NCBI RefSeq assembly: GCF_029953285.1
Contig: NZ_JASAOI010000019.1
Span: 219,127-283,126, forward strand
Length of the DNA: 64,000 bases
Source: Yinghuangia seranimata
GTDB taxonomy: Bacteria; Actinomycetota; Actinomycetes; Streptomycetales; Streptomycetaceae
Reading direction: 5' to 3'
Shown: positions 33,301-41,145 of the stretch, piece after piece
How positions within the stretch are numbered: the first letter of the stretch is position 1
Layout: every line of letters starts with the position of its first letter
The notes under the pieces: model-generated
Databases searched by the model: none
The model's input: only the letters and a program-made list of their open reading frames with translations
Told to the model about the DNA's origin: nothing
Translations under genes and position numbers: made by a program

Positions 33301-34308
33301 TCGCGGATACCGGACCACCTGCGCATGACGTTCCGGGTCGAGGACGAGCGCGGGAAGATGCTCGCCGAGGGCAAGGACCTCGCCGAGCTCAAGCTGCGGC
33401 TGAAGCCGAAGTCGCAGGCGACGCTGTCGCGGGCGGCGGACACCGTCGAACGGGCGGGCCTGACCGAGTGGGGCGACCTGGGCACGCTGCGCCGCACCTT
33501 CGAGAGCACCCGGAACGGCCATCCGGTCAAGGGCTATCCGGCGCTGGTGGACGAGGGCGACACGGTCGCGGTGCGGGTCTTCGAGACGGAGGCCGAGCAG
33601 CAGGACGCGATGTGGCGCGGCACGCGCCGGCTGCTGACGCTGGGCGTCAACTCACCGGTGAAGGCGATCGCGGGGCGGCTGCCGAACCGCGCGAAGCTGG
33701 CGCTCAGCCACAACCCGCACAAGAACATCAACGACCTGTTCGACGACTGCGTCTCGTGCGCGGTCGACAAGATCATGGCGGACGCGGGCGGCCCCGCGTG
33801 GGACGCCGAGGGCTTCGCGAAGCTGCTCGCGAAGGTCCGCGCCGACCTGCCGGCGACCACCGAGGACACGGTGGTCAAGGTCGAGCGGATCCTGACCGTG
33901 CACCACGCCCTCGAGGTCAAGCTGAAGGGCACCACGAGCCTCGCGCTGGTCCCCGCGCTCACCGACGTCCGCGCGCAGTTGGCGGCTCTGGTGCACCGCG
34001 GGTTCGTCACCGAGGCGGGCTGGCGCCGGCTGCCGGACGTGCTGCGTTACCTGCGCGGTGTGGAGCGCCGCCTGGCGAAGCTCCCGAACGACCCGCACGC
34101 CGACCGCCACCGCATGCTGAAGGTCGCCGACCTCCAGGAGGCCTACGACGCCCGCCTGGCGAACCTGCCCAAGGGCCGCCCGGTCCCCGACGAACTCCGC
34201 CAAGTCCGGTGGATGCTCGAGGAGTTGCGGGTGAGCTACTTCGCCCAGTCGCTGGGCACGCCGTACCCGGTCTCCGACAAGCGGATCCTGAAGGCGCTGG
34301 AGGACTGA
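30391..34308 (+). CDS. hrpA: ATP-dependent RNA helicase HrpA
   Basis: This 1305-residue protein is about the size of E. coli HrpA. The Walker A motif is GETGSGKT (101-108), the DEAH box is Asp198-His201, and motif III is SAT (TSATIDPERF). The helicase C domain carries NVAETSLTVPGIKYVVDPG and QRKGRCGRT. The HA2, OB-fold and long HrpA-specific C-terminal (DUF3418-like) regions follow. HrpA helicases act on mRNA and rescue stalled ribosomes. No clear Shine-Dalgarno precedes ATG 30391; TATCCT (30376-30381) could be a -10 box of a near-leaderless transcript. The gene stands alone, after the toxin-antitoxin pair. Confidence 0.95.
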   Translation: MDTPPASAPLADLRARLTGVTLRDERRLARRIDGARRVRDPEARAAIAVELAGEVESAELKAQLRVEARPAITYPEQLPVSQKKDDILAAIRDHQVVIVAGETGSGKTTQLPKICLELGRGVRGLVGHTQPRRLAARTVADRIAEELKTPLGSTVGYKVRFNDQVSDESLVKLMTDGILLAELQNDRELLQYDTLIIDEAHERSLNIDFILGYLKQLLPRRPDLKVVITSATIDPERFSRHFGDAPIIEVSGRTYPVEVRYRPLVADDAHEEDGNEDRDQVQGILDAVDELQAEGPGDILVFLSGEREIRDTAEALTKRNLRNTEILPLYARLSSAEQHRVFQQHSARRVVLATNVAETSLTVPGIKYVVDPGSARISRYSHRTKVQRLPIEAVSQASANQRKGRCGRTSDGICIRLYSEEDFVARPEFTDPEILRTNLASVILQMTAIGLGDIAAFPFIDPPDRRNIKDGVDLLQELGAIDPAQTDVRKRLTPVGRKLAQLPVDPRMARMVLEAERNNCVREVMVIAAALSIQDPRERPADKKEQAQQQHARFVDKEAGSDFLTYLRLWDYLREQQKERSSSGFRRMCKQEFLNYLRIREWQDVYSQLRQTVRQMGISIGDQPGDAQRIHSSILVGLLSHIGLYDAAKREYGGARGTRFAVFPGSSLFKKSPRWVMSAELVETTRLWARVNARIEPEWIEPLAEHLVKRSHSEPHWEQRAGAVMAFEKVTLYGVPIVAQRKVNYGKIDAELSRELFIRHALVEGDWRTHHKFLKENRALLEEVEELEHRARRRDILVDDETLFDFYDQRVGRDVVSGRHFDTWWKKARATQPDLLSFEKSMLINERAGGIDEADYPDVWRQGGLELPLTYQFEPGNAADGVTVHIPLAVLGQVVQDGFDWQIAGLREELVTELIRSLPKTLRRNFIPAPDVARAALARMTPRQEPLAAALGRELQRLKAIPVPPESWDFSRIPDHLRMTFRVEDERGKMLAEGKDLAELKLRLKPKSQATLSRAADTVERAGLTEWGDLGTLRRTFESTRNGHPVKGYPALVDEGDTVAVRVFETEAEQQDAMWRGTRRLLTLGVNSPVKAIAGRLPNRAKLALSHNPHKNINDLFDDCVSCAVDKIMADAGGPAWDAEGFAKLLAKVRADLPATTEDTVVKVERILTVHHALEVKLKGTTSLALVPALTDVRAQLAALVHRGFVTEAGWRRLPDVLRYLRGVERRLAKLPNDPHADRHRMLKVADLQEAYDARLANLPKGRPVPDELRQVRWMLEELRVSYFAQSLGTPYPVSDKRILKALED

Positions 34309-34393
34309 CGAGCCCGCCCGCGCACGAGCCGAGCGGCATACTGTGGGGGCGGATCCCCTGCACGTGCAGCGCCAGGCTCAGGGAGGAGCAGCC

Positions 34394-34753
34394 ATGACCG
34401 CACAGCCGTTCGATGAAGGTCGGGCGACCATAATCCCGCAGCCTCCGATGGACGCGGATGCCCTGCGGGTGGCTGTCGCCAGGCTGACGCCTGAGGACTC
34501 GGCGCTCTTCGAGCAGAAGTACCGCGAGGCATGGAACGCCGCGTACCGGACGTCGAGCACGCAGCCGATGCGGGCGTTCCTGGTGGACTGGTCCATCCGG
34601 GTGGCCGTCCATCGCATTCCGGAACGCGCCCGGCGATGGCGCGACCTTGAGTACCTGTCCATGGCCGCGCCGAACCGCGAAGCGTCCCGGGCGGCCTCGG
34701 CCGCGCTCGGTGAGCTGCTGCGCGCCGCCGAACGCGAGGTACTGGGCCGTTGA
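34394..34753 (+). CDS. DUF6247-like small protein (putative antitoxin)
   Basis: The protein has 119 residues, with an excellent ribosome site GGGAGGAG before ATG 34394. It is helical and charged, with a segment like that of actinobacterial DUF6247 proteins (DADALRVAVARLTPEDSALFEQKYREAW in outline, then MRAFLVDWSIRVAV). It overlaps the next gene by TTGA. The small size, coupling and a RelE-sized partner suggest a toxin-antitoxin-like pair with this gene as antitoxin; the family assignment is from memory of the pattern and not certain. Confidence 0.6.
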   Translation: MTAQPFDEGRATIIPQPPMDADALRVAVARLTPEDSALFEQKYREAWNAAYRTSSTQPMRAFLVDWSIRVAVHRIPERARRWRDLEYLSMAAPNREASRAASAALGELLRAAEREVLGR

Positions 34754-35031
34754 GCAGGTGGGTCTGGGAGTTCGAACCGAACCATGAGTTAGTCGTCGAA
34801 GGGCTGCCGAAGACCGCGGCCGACCGGCTCGACGAGGTCGCCGCCAGGCTGGCAGCCGCCGCGGAAGTCGCGTACCCGACGCTGCCGAAGCCACCGCCAG
34901 GGGTGTCGAAGCTGCTTTCGTTCGCGGAGGGCGACCTCCTGGTCTACTACCAAGAGGACTACCGCGACCTCGACGAGATCGACACAGGCATCATCGTGAT
35001 CGTCCGCGCTGTGTACATCGGCCTTGAGTGA
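34750..35031 (+). CDS. Small protein, possible RelE/ParE-like toxin
   Basis: This 93-residue protein starts at TTG 34750, overlapping the upstream stop. It has the length and helix-helix-strand pattern of RelE/ParE proteins: a basic/aromatic start (SRWVWEFEP), two helices (PKTAADRLDEVAARLAAAAEV) and C-terminal strands (GDLLVYYQED, GIIVIVRAVYIG). The usual RelE catalytic Arg/Tyr set is not clearly present. Assignment rests mostly on the two-gene arrangement. Confidence 0.55.
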   Translation: MSRWVWEFEPNHELVVEGLPKTAADRLDEVAARLAAAAEVAYPTLPKPPPGVSKLLSFAEGDLLVYYQEDYRDLDEIDTGIIVIVRAVYIGLE

Positions 35032-35132
35032 CTGCGTGCCGGCGCCGCCCCATCAGCGGCCGTTGACCGATCGGATGTGAACCCCGTGCACGCTCTTGTA
35101 AGTGCGCGGGGTCTGCCCTACGGTCCGCCGTC

Positions 35133-37031
35133 GTGGGACGTATACGCGGGGGAACCTTCGGGGTTGTGTCGGCCTGTGTCGCGGTGCTCGTCGCCGCGGT
35201 GGGGCTCGGTCCGGCGGCGCATGCGGTGCCGTCCGTGGTCGTGCCGACGGTCAGCGGGCCGGTGACGGGTCCCGGTGAGCCGTGGGGCGCGGTGTCGGAC
35301 TCGGGGGCGTCGCGCGGGTACAGCCAGCGCGAGTACTTCCTTTCCGGGACGGCGACTTCGTACCGGGCGACGGGTCCGTGGGACGCCTCCGGCGTGTGGG
35401 GTGCGGCGCCCGACGCGACGGCGCCGTACACGACGCGCGTGCTGGTGCGCGCGCCGAGTGATCCGGCGCGGTTCAACGGCACGGTGGTCGTCGAATGGCT
35501 GAACGTCAGCGCCGGGTTCGAGACCGCGCCGGACTTCCTCTACAACGCCGAGGAGATGCTGCGGCGCGGGTACGCGTGGGTCGGCGTCTCGGCGCAGCTG
35601 GCCGGCATCTCCGGGACGGGCGCGTACGGCACGCTCGGCATCCCGCCGCTGAAGGGCTACAACCCCGCCCGCTACGCAGCGTTGGACCATCCCGGCGACG
35701 CCTACTCGTACGACATCTTCACGCAGGTCGCCGGCGCGCTGCACGTGACCGGCGGCGCGGGCGACCTGCTCCCCGGGTTCCCGGCCGCGCGGCGGCTGAT
35801 CGCGGACGGCGAGTCGCAGTCGGCGTTCCGGCTGACCACGTACGTCAACGCGATCCAGCCGCTGGCGGGCGCGTACGACGGCTTCCTGATCCACAGCCGG
35901 TTCGGCGGCGCGGCGCCGCTCGGCGCCGGGCTGACGGACGTGGTGCCGGTCGCGCACGTCCGCACCGACCTGACGGCGCCGGTGCTGGTCGCCGAGTCGG
36001 AGACGGACGTGCCGTACCACCTCCCCGCGCGCCAGGACGACTCGGCGTCGTACCGGCTGTGGGAGATGCCCGGCACCGCGCACGCCGACGCGTTCGCGGG
36101 CGCGAGCGCGCTGGGCTGCGTCAAGCCGGTCAACGACGGCCCGCAGCGGTACGTGATGCGGGCAGCGTTGCGCGCGTTGGACGGCTGGGTCGCCGGTGCG
36201 GGCGCGCCGCCGTCGATGTCGCGGGTCGCGACGACGGCCGCGGGCGTCATCACACGCGACGCCCACGGCAACGCCCTCGGGGGCATCCGCACACCGCAAC
36301 TCGACGTCCCCACCGCGACGTTGACGGGCGACGGCAACACCGGGGCGGGCAACTTCTGCTTCCTCACCGGCACCACGACGCCGCTCTCGGCCGACACCCT
36401 CCGCGCGCTGTATCCGACGCACGCCGCCTATGTGTCGGCGTTCGACGCGGCTGCCGACGCCGCCGTCTCGACGGGCGCGGTGCTCGCGGACGACCGCGCG
36501 GCGATGCACGGCGAGGCGGACGCCGCGGACGTGCCCCCGGCGTTCGGCACCGGGCCGGTGCTGACCGACATCACGATCCAGGCGGCCGTCCACCCGGGCC
36601 CGCTGTCGATGACGCAGACGGACGCCGGCATCACGCTCTCCCCCATCACCATCAACGGCACCGCGCAGACGATGACCGGCAAGCTGAACCCGGTCTCCGT
36701 GGCCGACTTCCGCGGCTCGGTCCTCGGCTGGTCGCTGACCGGCCAGCTCACCGACTTCCGGTCCGACACGGGCGGCCTCATCCCGCGCCGCGCGTTCTCG
36801 TGGACGCCGCGCTGCGCGGTGACCGACCCGGACTCGCCGAGCAGGCCGCAGGCGGGGGCGCAGGCGGACTTCGGGGGTGCCGCGGGCATGACGCTCTGCG
36901 CGCAGCCGACGGCGACCGGCGTCCAGGTCACCGGCGGCGCCTTCCAGGCCGACGCCGACGTGAAGCTGGCCGCGCCCGCCTACCCGCTCGCCGGGACGTA
37001 CACCGCGACGCTGACGCTCTCGCTCAGCTGA
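35133..37031 (+). CDS. Secreted alpha/beta-hydrolase-domain protein with C-terminal WxL-like domain
   Basis: This 632-residue exported protein starts at GTG 35133. A signal peptide ends near AAHAVPS. The main domain (about 40-440) matches the large alpha/beta hydrolase-domain family (PF20091-like): TVVVEWLNVSAG, WVGVSAQ, GESQSAFRLTTYVN (nucleophile Ser) and a late PGTAHAD (His). The C-terminal part (about 480-632) is a beta-rich domain with the order TDITIQ, GPLSMTQ, GITLSP, a WSLTGQLTDF core and TATLTL, like WxL-type surface domains of actinobacteria. It may bind the cell wall. The substrate is unknown. Confidence 0.82.
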   Translation: MGRIRGGTFGVVSACVAVLVAAVGLGPAAHAVPSVVVPTVSGPVTGPGEPWGAVSDSGASRGYSQREYFLSGTATSYRATGPWDASGVWGAAPDATAPYTTRVLVRAPSDPARFNGTVVVEWLNVSAGFETAPDFLYNAEEMLRRGYAWVGVSAQLAGISGTGAYGTLGIPPLKGYNPARYAALDHPGDAYSYDIFTQVAGALHVTGGAGDLLPGFPAARRLIADGESQSAFRLTTYVNAIQPLAGAYDGFLIHSRFGGAAPLGAGLTDVVPVAHVRTDLTAPVLVAESETDVPYHLPARQDDSASYRLWEMPGTAHADAFAGASALGCVKPVNDGPQRYVMRAALRALDGWVAGAGAPPSMSRVATTAAGVITRDAHGNALGGIRTPQLDVPTATLTGDGNTGAGNFCFLTGTTTPLSADTLRALYPTHAAYVSAFDAAADAAVSTGAVLADDRAAMHGEADAADVPPAFGTGPVLTDITIQAAVHPGPLSMTQTDAGITLSPITINGTAQTMTGKLNPVSVADFRGSVLGWSLTGQLTDFRSDTGGLIPRRAFSWTPRCAVTDPDSPSRPQAGAQADFGGAAGMTLCAQPTATGVQVTGGAFQADADVKLAAPAYPLAGTYTATLTLSLS

Positions 37032-37052
37032 GCACCCCGTACTCTGCCGATC

Positions 37053-37550
37053 ATGGGAGATCCGTACCGCATCACGTTCGTCTGCACCGGCAACATCTGC
37101 CGTTCCCCGATGGCCGAGTGGGTGTTCCGGCGGCACGTCGAGGACGAGGGGCTCGACGGTGCCGTCGAGGTGGACAGTTCGGGCACCGAGGGCTGGCACC
37201 GGGGCAAGCCGGCGGATCCGCGCACCGACGCGACGCTGGTCAAGTTCGGGTACGAGACAGGGCATGCGGCGCGGCCGTTCGACGCCCGCTGGTTCCCGGC
37301 CTACGACCTCGTCATAGCGCTCGACGAGGACCACTTCCGCGAGCTGCGGCGCCGCGCCCCCGACGAGGCGTCGCGCGCGAAGGTGCGGCTGCTGCGCGAG
37401 TTCGACCCCGACGCGGAGGCCGGCGACCTCGACGTCCCGGACCCGTACTACGGCGGGATCGACGGCTTCGAGGACGTCCTGGCGATGATCGAAGCCGCCA
37501 CCCCGGGCATGCTCGCCGAGGTCCGCAGGGGCCTGGACGCCCGGGCCTGA
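37053..37550 (+). CDS. ptpA: Low-molecular-weight protein-tyrosine phosphatase
   Basis: The protein has 165 residues, normal for the family. The P-loop CTGNICRSP provides the nucleophile Cys11 and Arg17; the general acid Asp lies in DPYYGG near residue 130, followed by the aromatic residues usual in the class. It dephosphorylates Tyr(P) proteins; Streptomyces PtpA homologues affect secondary metabolism. It ends in a strong bidirectional hairpin facing the MFS efflux gene. Confidence 0.93.
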   Translation: MGDPYRITFVCTGNICRSPMAEWVFRRHVEDEGLDGAVEVDSSGTEGWHRGKPADPRTDATLVKFGYETGHAARPFDARWFPAYDLVIALDEDHFRELRRRAPDEASRAKVRLLREFDPDAEAGDLDVPDPYYGGIDGFEDVLAMIEAATPGMLAEVRRGLDARA

Positions 37551-37563
37551 GCCCGAACGAAAG

Positions 37564-37603
37564 CGCGGGCCGCACCGGAGGGAGATCCGGTGCGGCCCGC
37601 GCT
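37564..37603. terminator. 17-bp hairpin between convergent ptpA and MFS genes
   Basis: GCGCGGGCCGCACCGGA and its perfect complement enclose the six-base loop GGGAGA. It lies between two convergent stops and can serve both genes. Confidence 0.85.
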
Positions 37604-37620
37604 CAGGGTGTGCGGACGGG

Positions 37621-39147
37621 TCAGCCCACGTGCACGGCCGGGCCGCCGCCCGACGGCAGGGCGTCCTTGCCGGCGTTGACGAAGATCGCGCTGACCACCG
37701 CGCCGACCACCATGATGGCCGAGGCCCACGCGAACGCCGTGGTGTAGCCGTCGAGTTGCGCGTGCGCCACGGTGTTCTGGAGCACCGCCGGGTCGGCGAG
37801 GGCCGGGCCGAGCTGCGCCTTCTTGTCGGCCATGTAGTCGGCGATGGCCGTGGTGGCGAAGCTGTTGAGCAGCGCCGTGCCGAGCGCGCCGCCGACCTGC
37901 TGGACGGCGTTGATCGAGGCACTCGCGGCACCGGCGTCGCGCTCCTCGATGCCGATCAGCGCGGTGCTGGCGACCGAGGTGAACACCAGGCCGAGGCCCA
38001 GGCCGATGATGACCATGCCGGGCAGCACGTGGGTGGCGTACTGCGGTTCGACGGTGACGAAGGTCAGCCAGAAGGTGCCGACCGCGGCCAGGACGGCGCC
38101 GGTGAACAGCGGGACGCGCGGGCCGATCTTCGGCAGCAGCGCCGCGGAGGCGCCGGCCGTGATGAACACGCCGACGGTGATGCCGAGCGCGCCCGCGCCC
38201 GCCTTGACCGCGCCGTAGTGCAGCACGCCGCGCATGTAATAGATCATGAACAGCGTCGAGCCGATGAACGCGGCGCCGACCAGCAGCATGACCAGGAGCG
38301 AGCCGCCGCGGTTGCGGTCGGCGACGATGCGCAGCGGCAGCAGCGCGTGCTCGGTGCGCTTCTCGATGAAGACGAAGACGATCAGCAGCAGCACACCCGC
38401 GACCAGCATCGCCACGGTGAGGCCGTCGCTCCAGCCTTCCTCGGCGGCGCGGGTGAAGCCGTAGACGAGGGCGGCGAGGCCCAGGGTGACGGCGATGGCG
38501 CCGGGGATGTCGTAGCGGGTGTCGCCTTGGGCGCGGCTCTCCTTGACCATCGGCATCGCGGCCAGGATCGCGATCACCGCGATCGGGACGTTGACCAAGA
38601 GGCACCAGCGCCACGTCGCGTACTGGGTCAGGACGCCGCCGAGCAGCAGGCCGATGGCCGCGCCGCCCGCGGAGATGCCGCCGTAGACGGCGAACGCCTT
38701 GGCGCGCTCCTTGCCTTCGGTGAAGGTGACGGTCAGCACCGCGAGCGCGGCCGGAGCGAGCAGTGCCGCGAAGACGCCCTGGAGGGCGCGCGAGCCGAAC
38801 AGCATGGCCTCGTTCTGGGCGGCGCCGCCTATCGCGGACGCGGCGGCGAAGCCGATCATGCCGGTGACGAACGCCTTCTTGCGACCCCAGAAGTCCGCGA
38901 TGCGGCCGCCGAGGAGGAGCAGGGCGCCGAACGCGAGCGCGTAGGCGGTGACGACCCACTGCTTGTTGGCGTCGGACATGTCCAGCGCCTTCTGGGCGTC
39001 GGGCAGGGCGACGGTGACGATGGTCGCGTCGAGGACGACCATCAGCTGGGCGATCGAGACGATGACCAGCACCCACCAGCGGCGCGAGTCGGCCTCCGGC
39101 GCGCCGCCGGACAGCGGCGGCTTTTTGTCGAGTGTGGTTTGGGACAT
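37621..39147 (-). CDS. EmrB/QacA-type (DHA2, 14-TM) MFS drug efflux transporter
   Basis: This 508-residue protein has 14 predicted membrane helices. The DHA2 motif C region LDATIVTVALPDAQKAL follows helix 1, and motif A (GGRIADFWGRKKAF) lies in loop 2-3. It exports hydrophobic cations or antibiotics by proton antiport. The TetR gene lies just upstream on the same strand, after a 150-bp gap holding a GCGCGGTT/AACCGCGC inverted repeat. Co-regulation with tetR is likely. Confidence 0.92.
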   Translation of the reverse strand: MSQTTLDKKPPLSGGAPEADSRRWWVLVIVSIAQLMVVLDATIVTVALPDAQKALDMSDANKQWVVTAYALAFGALLLLGGRIADFWGRKKAFVTGMIGFAAASAIGGAAQNEAMLFGSRALQGVFAALLAPAALAVLTVTFTEGKERAKAFAVYGGISAGGAAIGLLLGGVLTQYATWRWCLLVNVPIAVIAILAAMPMVKESRAQGDTRYDIPGAIAVTLGLAALVYGFTRAAEEGWSDGLTVAMLVAGVLLLIVFVFIEKRTEHALLPLRIVADRNRGGSLLVMLLVGAAFIGSTLFMIYYMRGVLHYGAVKAGAGALGITVGVFITAGASAALLPKIGPRVPLFTGAVLAAVGTFWLTFVTVEPQYATHVLPGMVIIGLGLGLVFTSVASTALIGIEERDAGAASASINAVQQVGGALGTALLNSFATTAIADYMADKKAQLGPALADPAVLQNTVAHAQLDGYTTAFAWASAIMVVGAVVSAIFVNAGKDALPSGGGPAVHVG

Positions 39148-39212
39148 GGCGGTACCCCCGGTGGTGGGTGCGGTGAAATCCGGCTGGCGGGCAGCCGGGT
39201 GATGTCGGAACG

Positions 39213-39229
39213 GCGCGGTTCAACCGCGC
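39213..39229. promoter_or_regulatory. Inverted repeat GCGCGGTT-c-AACCGCGC between tetR and the MFS gene
   Basis: Perfect eight-base arms surround one central base, 66 bp upstream of the MFS start. The tiny loop makes a DNA operator more likely than an RNA terminator. It differs from the ACGAAAC repeats in front of tetR. Confidence 0.4.
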
Positions 39230-39299
39230 GTCCCGCGATCCGATTCCCGGATCGGGCCGGGCGGGCGCGGACGGGACGGGGTCCGCGGGCCCGGGACGG

Positions 39300-39899
39300 T
39301 CAGCTGTTGCGCAGCGCGGGCAGGATGACGGTGTCGACGACGGAGATCAGGAAGTCCTCGTCCACGGGATGGCCTTCGCAGACCGGACGGTGGATGACCT
39401 GCTGGACGAGGATCGGCCCGCAGTGTTCGGTGGCCGCGGGCCGGTGGGCCAGTTCGCCGCGGTCGATGGCACGGCGGACGAGGTCCTCGAAGGCCTCGCG
39501 CTCGGGCCTGATGAGCTGTTCGCGCATCGCGTCGCCGAGTTCGGGGTTCTTCATGACGGCGTGCCCCATGGCGGTGAGCAGTTCGCCGTCCGGCTGCGCG
39601 AACCGCGCGAGCGAGCGGGCGATGGCGTGCAGGTCGCCGACCAGGCTTCCGGTGTCGACCGTCAGGGAGACGGGCTTGGCCCGGTGCATGGCGGCGATCA
39701 CGAGGTTGGTCTTGTTCTGCCACTGCCGGTAGAGGGTGGCCTTGCTGGACTTGGCGCGGGCGGCGACCGCGTCCATCGTGAGGGCCTCGTAGCCGACCTC
39801 GCGGAGGATGTCGACGACCGCGTCCAGCACCTCGGCGGTGCGTTCGGACGTCAGCCTGCTGCGGCGCTCGCTGTCGGCCTTGACCTGCTCGGGTGACAC
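39300..39899 (-). CDS. TetR/AcrR family repressor of the efflux gene
   Basis: The start is GTG 39899, nine bases after GGGAGG, giving 199 residues; a longer frame to 40001 would run over one operator and add an atypical N-terminus. The N-terminal HTH is canonical: AVVDILREVGYEALTMDAVAARA, then SKATLYRQWQNKTNLVI. The C-terminal ligand domain is of the TetR_C_16/AefR-like type. Two matching palindromes lie in the upstream DNA. It likely represses itself and the downstream MFS pump and is released by the pump substrate. Confidence 0.92.
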   Translation of the reverse strand: MSPEQVKADSERRSRLTSERTAEVLDAVVDILREVGYEALTMDAVAARAKSSKATLYRQWQNKTNLVIAAMHRAKPVSLTVDTGSLVGDLHAIARSLARFAQPDGELLTAMGHAVMKNPELGDAMREQLIRPEREAFEDLVRRAIDRGELAHRPAATEHCGPILVQQVIHRPVCEGHPVDEDFLISVVDTVILPALRNS

Positions 39900-39964
39900 C
39901 CGGCCCCTCCCTTCGGCACACCGGTGTACGGACGCATGGAGACTAGCGGAGCACAAAACCGGGA

Positions 39965-40024
39965 ACGAAACGGTTTCGTACCGATAGCCATGAGCATACA
40001 CCCATCGAAACGAAACCGTTTCGT
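39965..40024. promoter_or_regulatory. Paired TetR operators ACGAAAC-n-GTTTCGT
   Basis: Two perfect 15-nt palindromes, ACGAAAC-g-GTTTCGT (39965-39979) and ACGAAAC-c-GTTTCGT (40010-40024), are 45 bp apart centre to centre, about four helical turns. They sit just upstream of the tetR GTG in a relatively AT-rich stretch, so two dimers could bind the same face of the helix. They could also influence the divergent gene at 40158. Confidence 0.8.
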
Positions 40025-40157
40025 ACTTTCGAGGGTGACCGCCGCCACATGCGGCACCGGGGCCGGACCGGGCGGCCCAAGATCGCGTGGCGGCCCGGGA
40101 CCGCGCCTAGGCTGAAGGCTCCGAGCACGTCCCCGACTTCGACCGAGGAGTTCCCGC

Positions 40158-40745
40158 ATGGGTTCAGCCGACGGCTTCGTCCTGCTCGCCGACGCACACG
40201 CCTACCTCCGCGCCGCCGTCCGCGGCGTCCCCGCCGACGCGTGGGGCAGCGCCACCCCGTGCGACGAGTGGACGGTGCGCCAGGTCCTCAACCACGCCCG
40301 GCTGGACCAGCAGGCACTGCTGATACAGATCGCGCAGATCGGCCCGATGTCCGACCCGTTCGAGCCCGAGGACGCGGTCGCCGCCGACCCGTACGCGGAA
40401 CTGGACGGCATCCTCACCGCCGCCATGGCCGCGTGGGAGGCCGTCCGCGACCAGGAGGTCGTGCAGACCCCCATGGGCCCGATGCCGCCCACCGCCGCCA
40501 CCGCGGCCGCCGCGCTGGACGCCGGGCTGCACGCGTGGGACATCGCCCGCGGGACCGGCCAGGACCTCCCGCTCTCCGACGAACTCGCGGACGGCCTCGG
40601 CGACATCGCCAACCATCTGATCCCGTTCGTGCGCGACTCGTTCGGCAAGTACGCCGCCGAGGTCCCCACCGACGCCGCCGGTCCGGCCGCCGCACTGCTG
40701 GCGTTCTCCGGCCGCGACCCGCTCTGGAGCCCGAAGGCCTCCTGA
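40158..40745 (+). CDS. TIGR03086-family (DinB/mycothiol-dependent maleylpyruvate isomerase-like) protein
   Basis: The protein has 195 residues and a four-helix-bundle pattern. The N-terminal motif PCDEWTVRQVLNHA supplies the first metal-binding His, and DAGLHAWDIARGTG supplies a later His and Asp. The arrangement matches TIGR03086 proteins, thiol-dependent metal enzymes of actinobacteria that often have unknown substrates. It is transcribed away from tetR. Confidence 0.87.
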   Translation: MGSADGFVLLADAHAYLRAAVRGVPADAWGSATPCDEWTVRQVLNHARLDQQALLIQIAQIGPMSDPFEPEDAVAADPYAELDGILTAAMAAWEAVRDQEVVQTPMGPMPPTAATAAAALDAGLHAWDIARGTGQDLPLSDELADGLGDIANHLIPFVRDSFGKYAAEVPTDAAGPAAALLAFSGRDPLWSPKAS

Positions 40746-40752
40746 ACAGCGG

Positions 40753-41145
40753 TCAGTTCAGGAAGCGTTCGACGGCCTCGCGGGCCCGGGCGTTCGAGGC
40801 CGCGGCAGCGGCCAGCGCCCGGGCCAGCACGTCGATCCACTCGTCCAGGCCCACCTGGCGCCGCGAGAGCACGACGCCGCGGACCTCGTGGCAGACCTCC
40901 CCGACGACCCGGCCGTGCTCCACCCGCAGCGCGAGCCGCTGCTCGCCGAGCGCGACGTCCAGTTCGGCGACCGAGCCCTCGCGGCCGGCCAGCCGCTCCG
41001 CCAGCGAACGCCTGCGCGTGACCGTCACGGCACCGGGCGGCAGCGAGTCGGCGAGGTTCGCCGACAACACTGTGGCGTAGAGGTTCAGGTCCGCGCTGTC
41101 CCGGCGCAACGCCGCGGCCAGCAGCTCCACCTCGAAGTCAGGCAT
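40753..41145 (-). CDS. Conserved-type hypothetical protein, last gene of the MoxR-VWA-YbjQ operon
   Basis: This 130-residue protein starts at ATG 41145, overlapping the upstream gene by eight bases. It looks like a single alpha+beta domain: an N-terminal helix (FEVELLAAALRRDSADLNLYATVLSANL), central strands rich in Arg/Val (EQRLALRVEHGRVVGEV) and C-terminal Ala-rich helices. No signal peptide or catalytic motif is seen. The family is not recognised; the operon suggests a partner of the MoxR/VWA system. Confidence 0.7.
   Translation of the reverse strand: MPDFEVELLAAALRRDSADLNLYATVLSANLADSLPPGAVTVTRRRSLAERLAGREGSVAELDVALGEQRLALRVEHGRVVGEVCHEVRGVVLSRRQVGLDEWIDVLARALAAAAASNARAREAVERFLN

Noticed and set aside
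39900..40001. Longer TetR start at 40001
   Set aside because: It would place operator DNA inside the gene and adds a non-TetR-like N-terminus; GTG 39899 has a good ribosome site.
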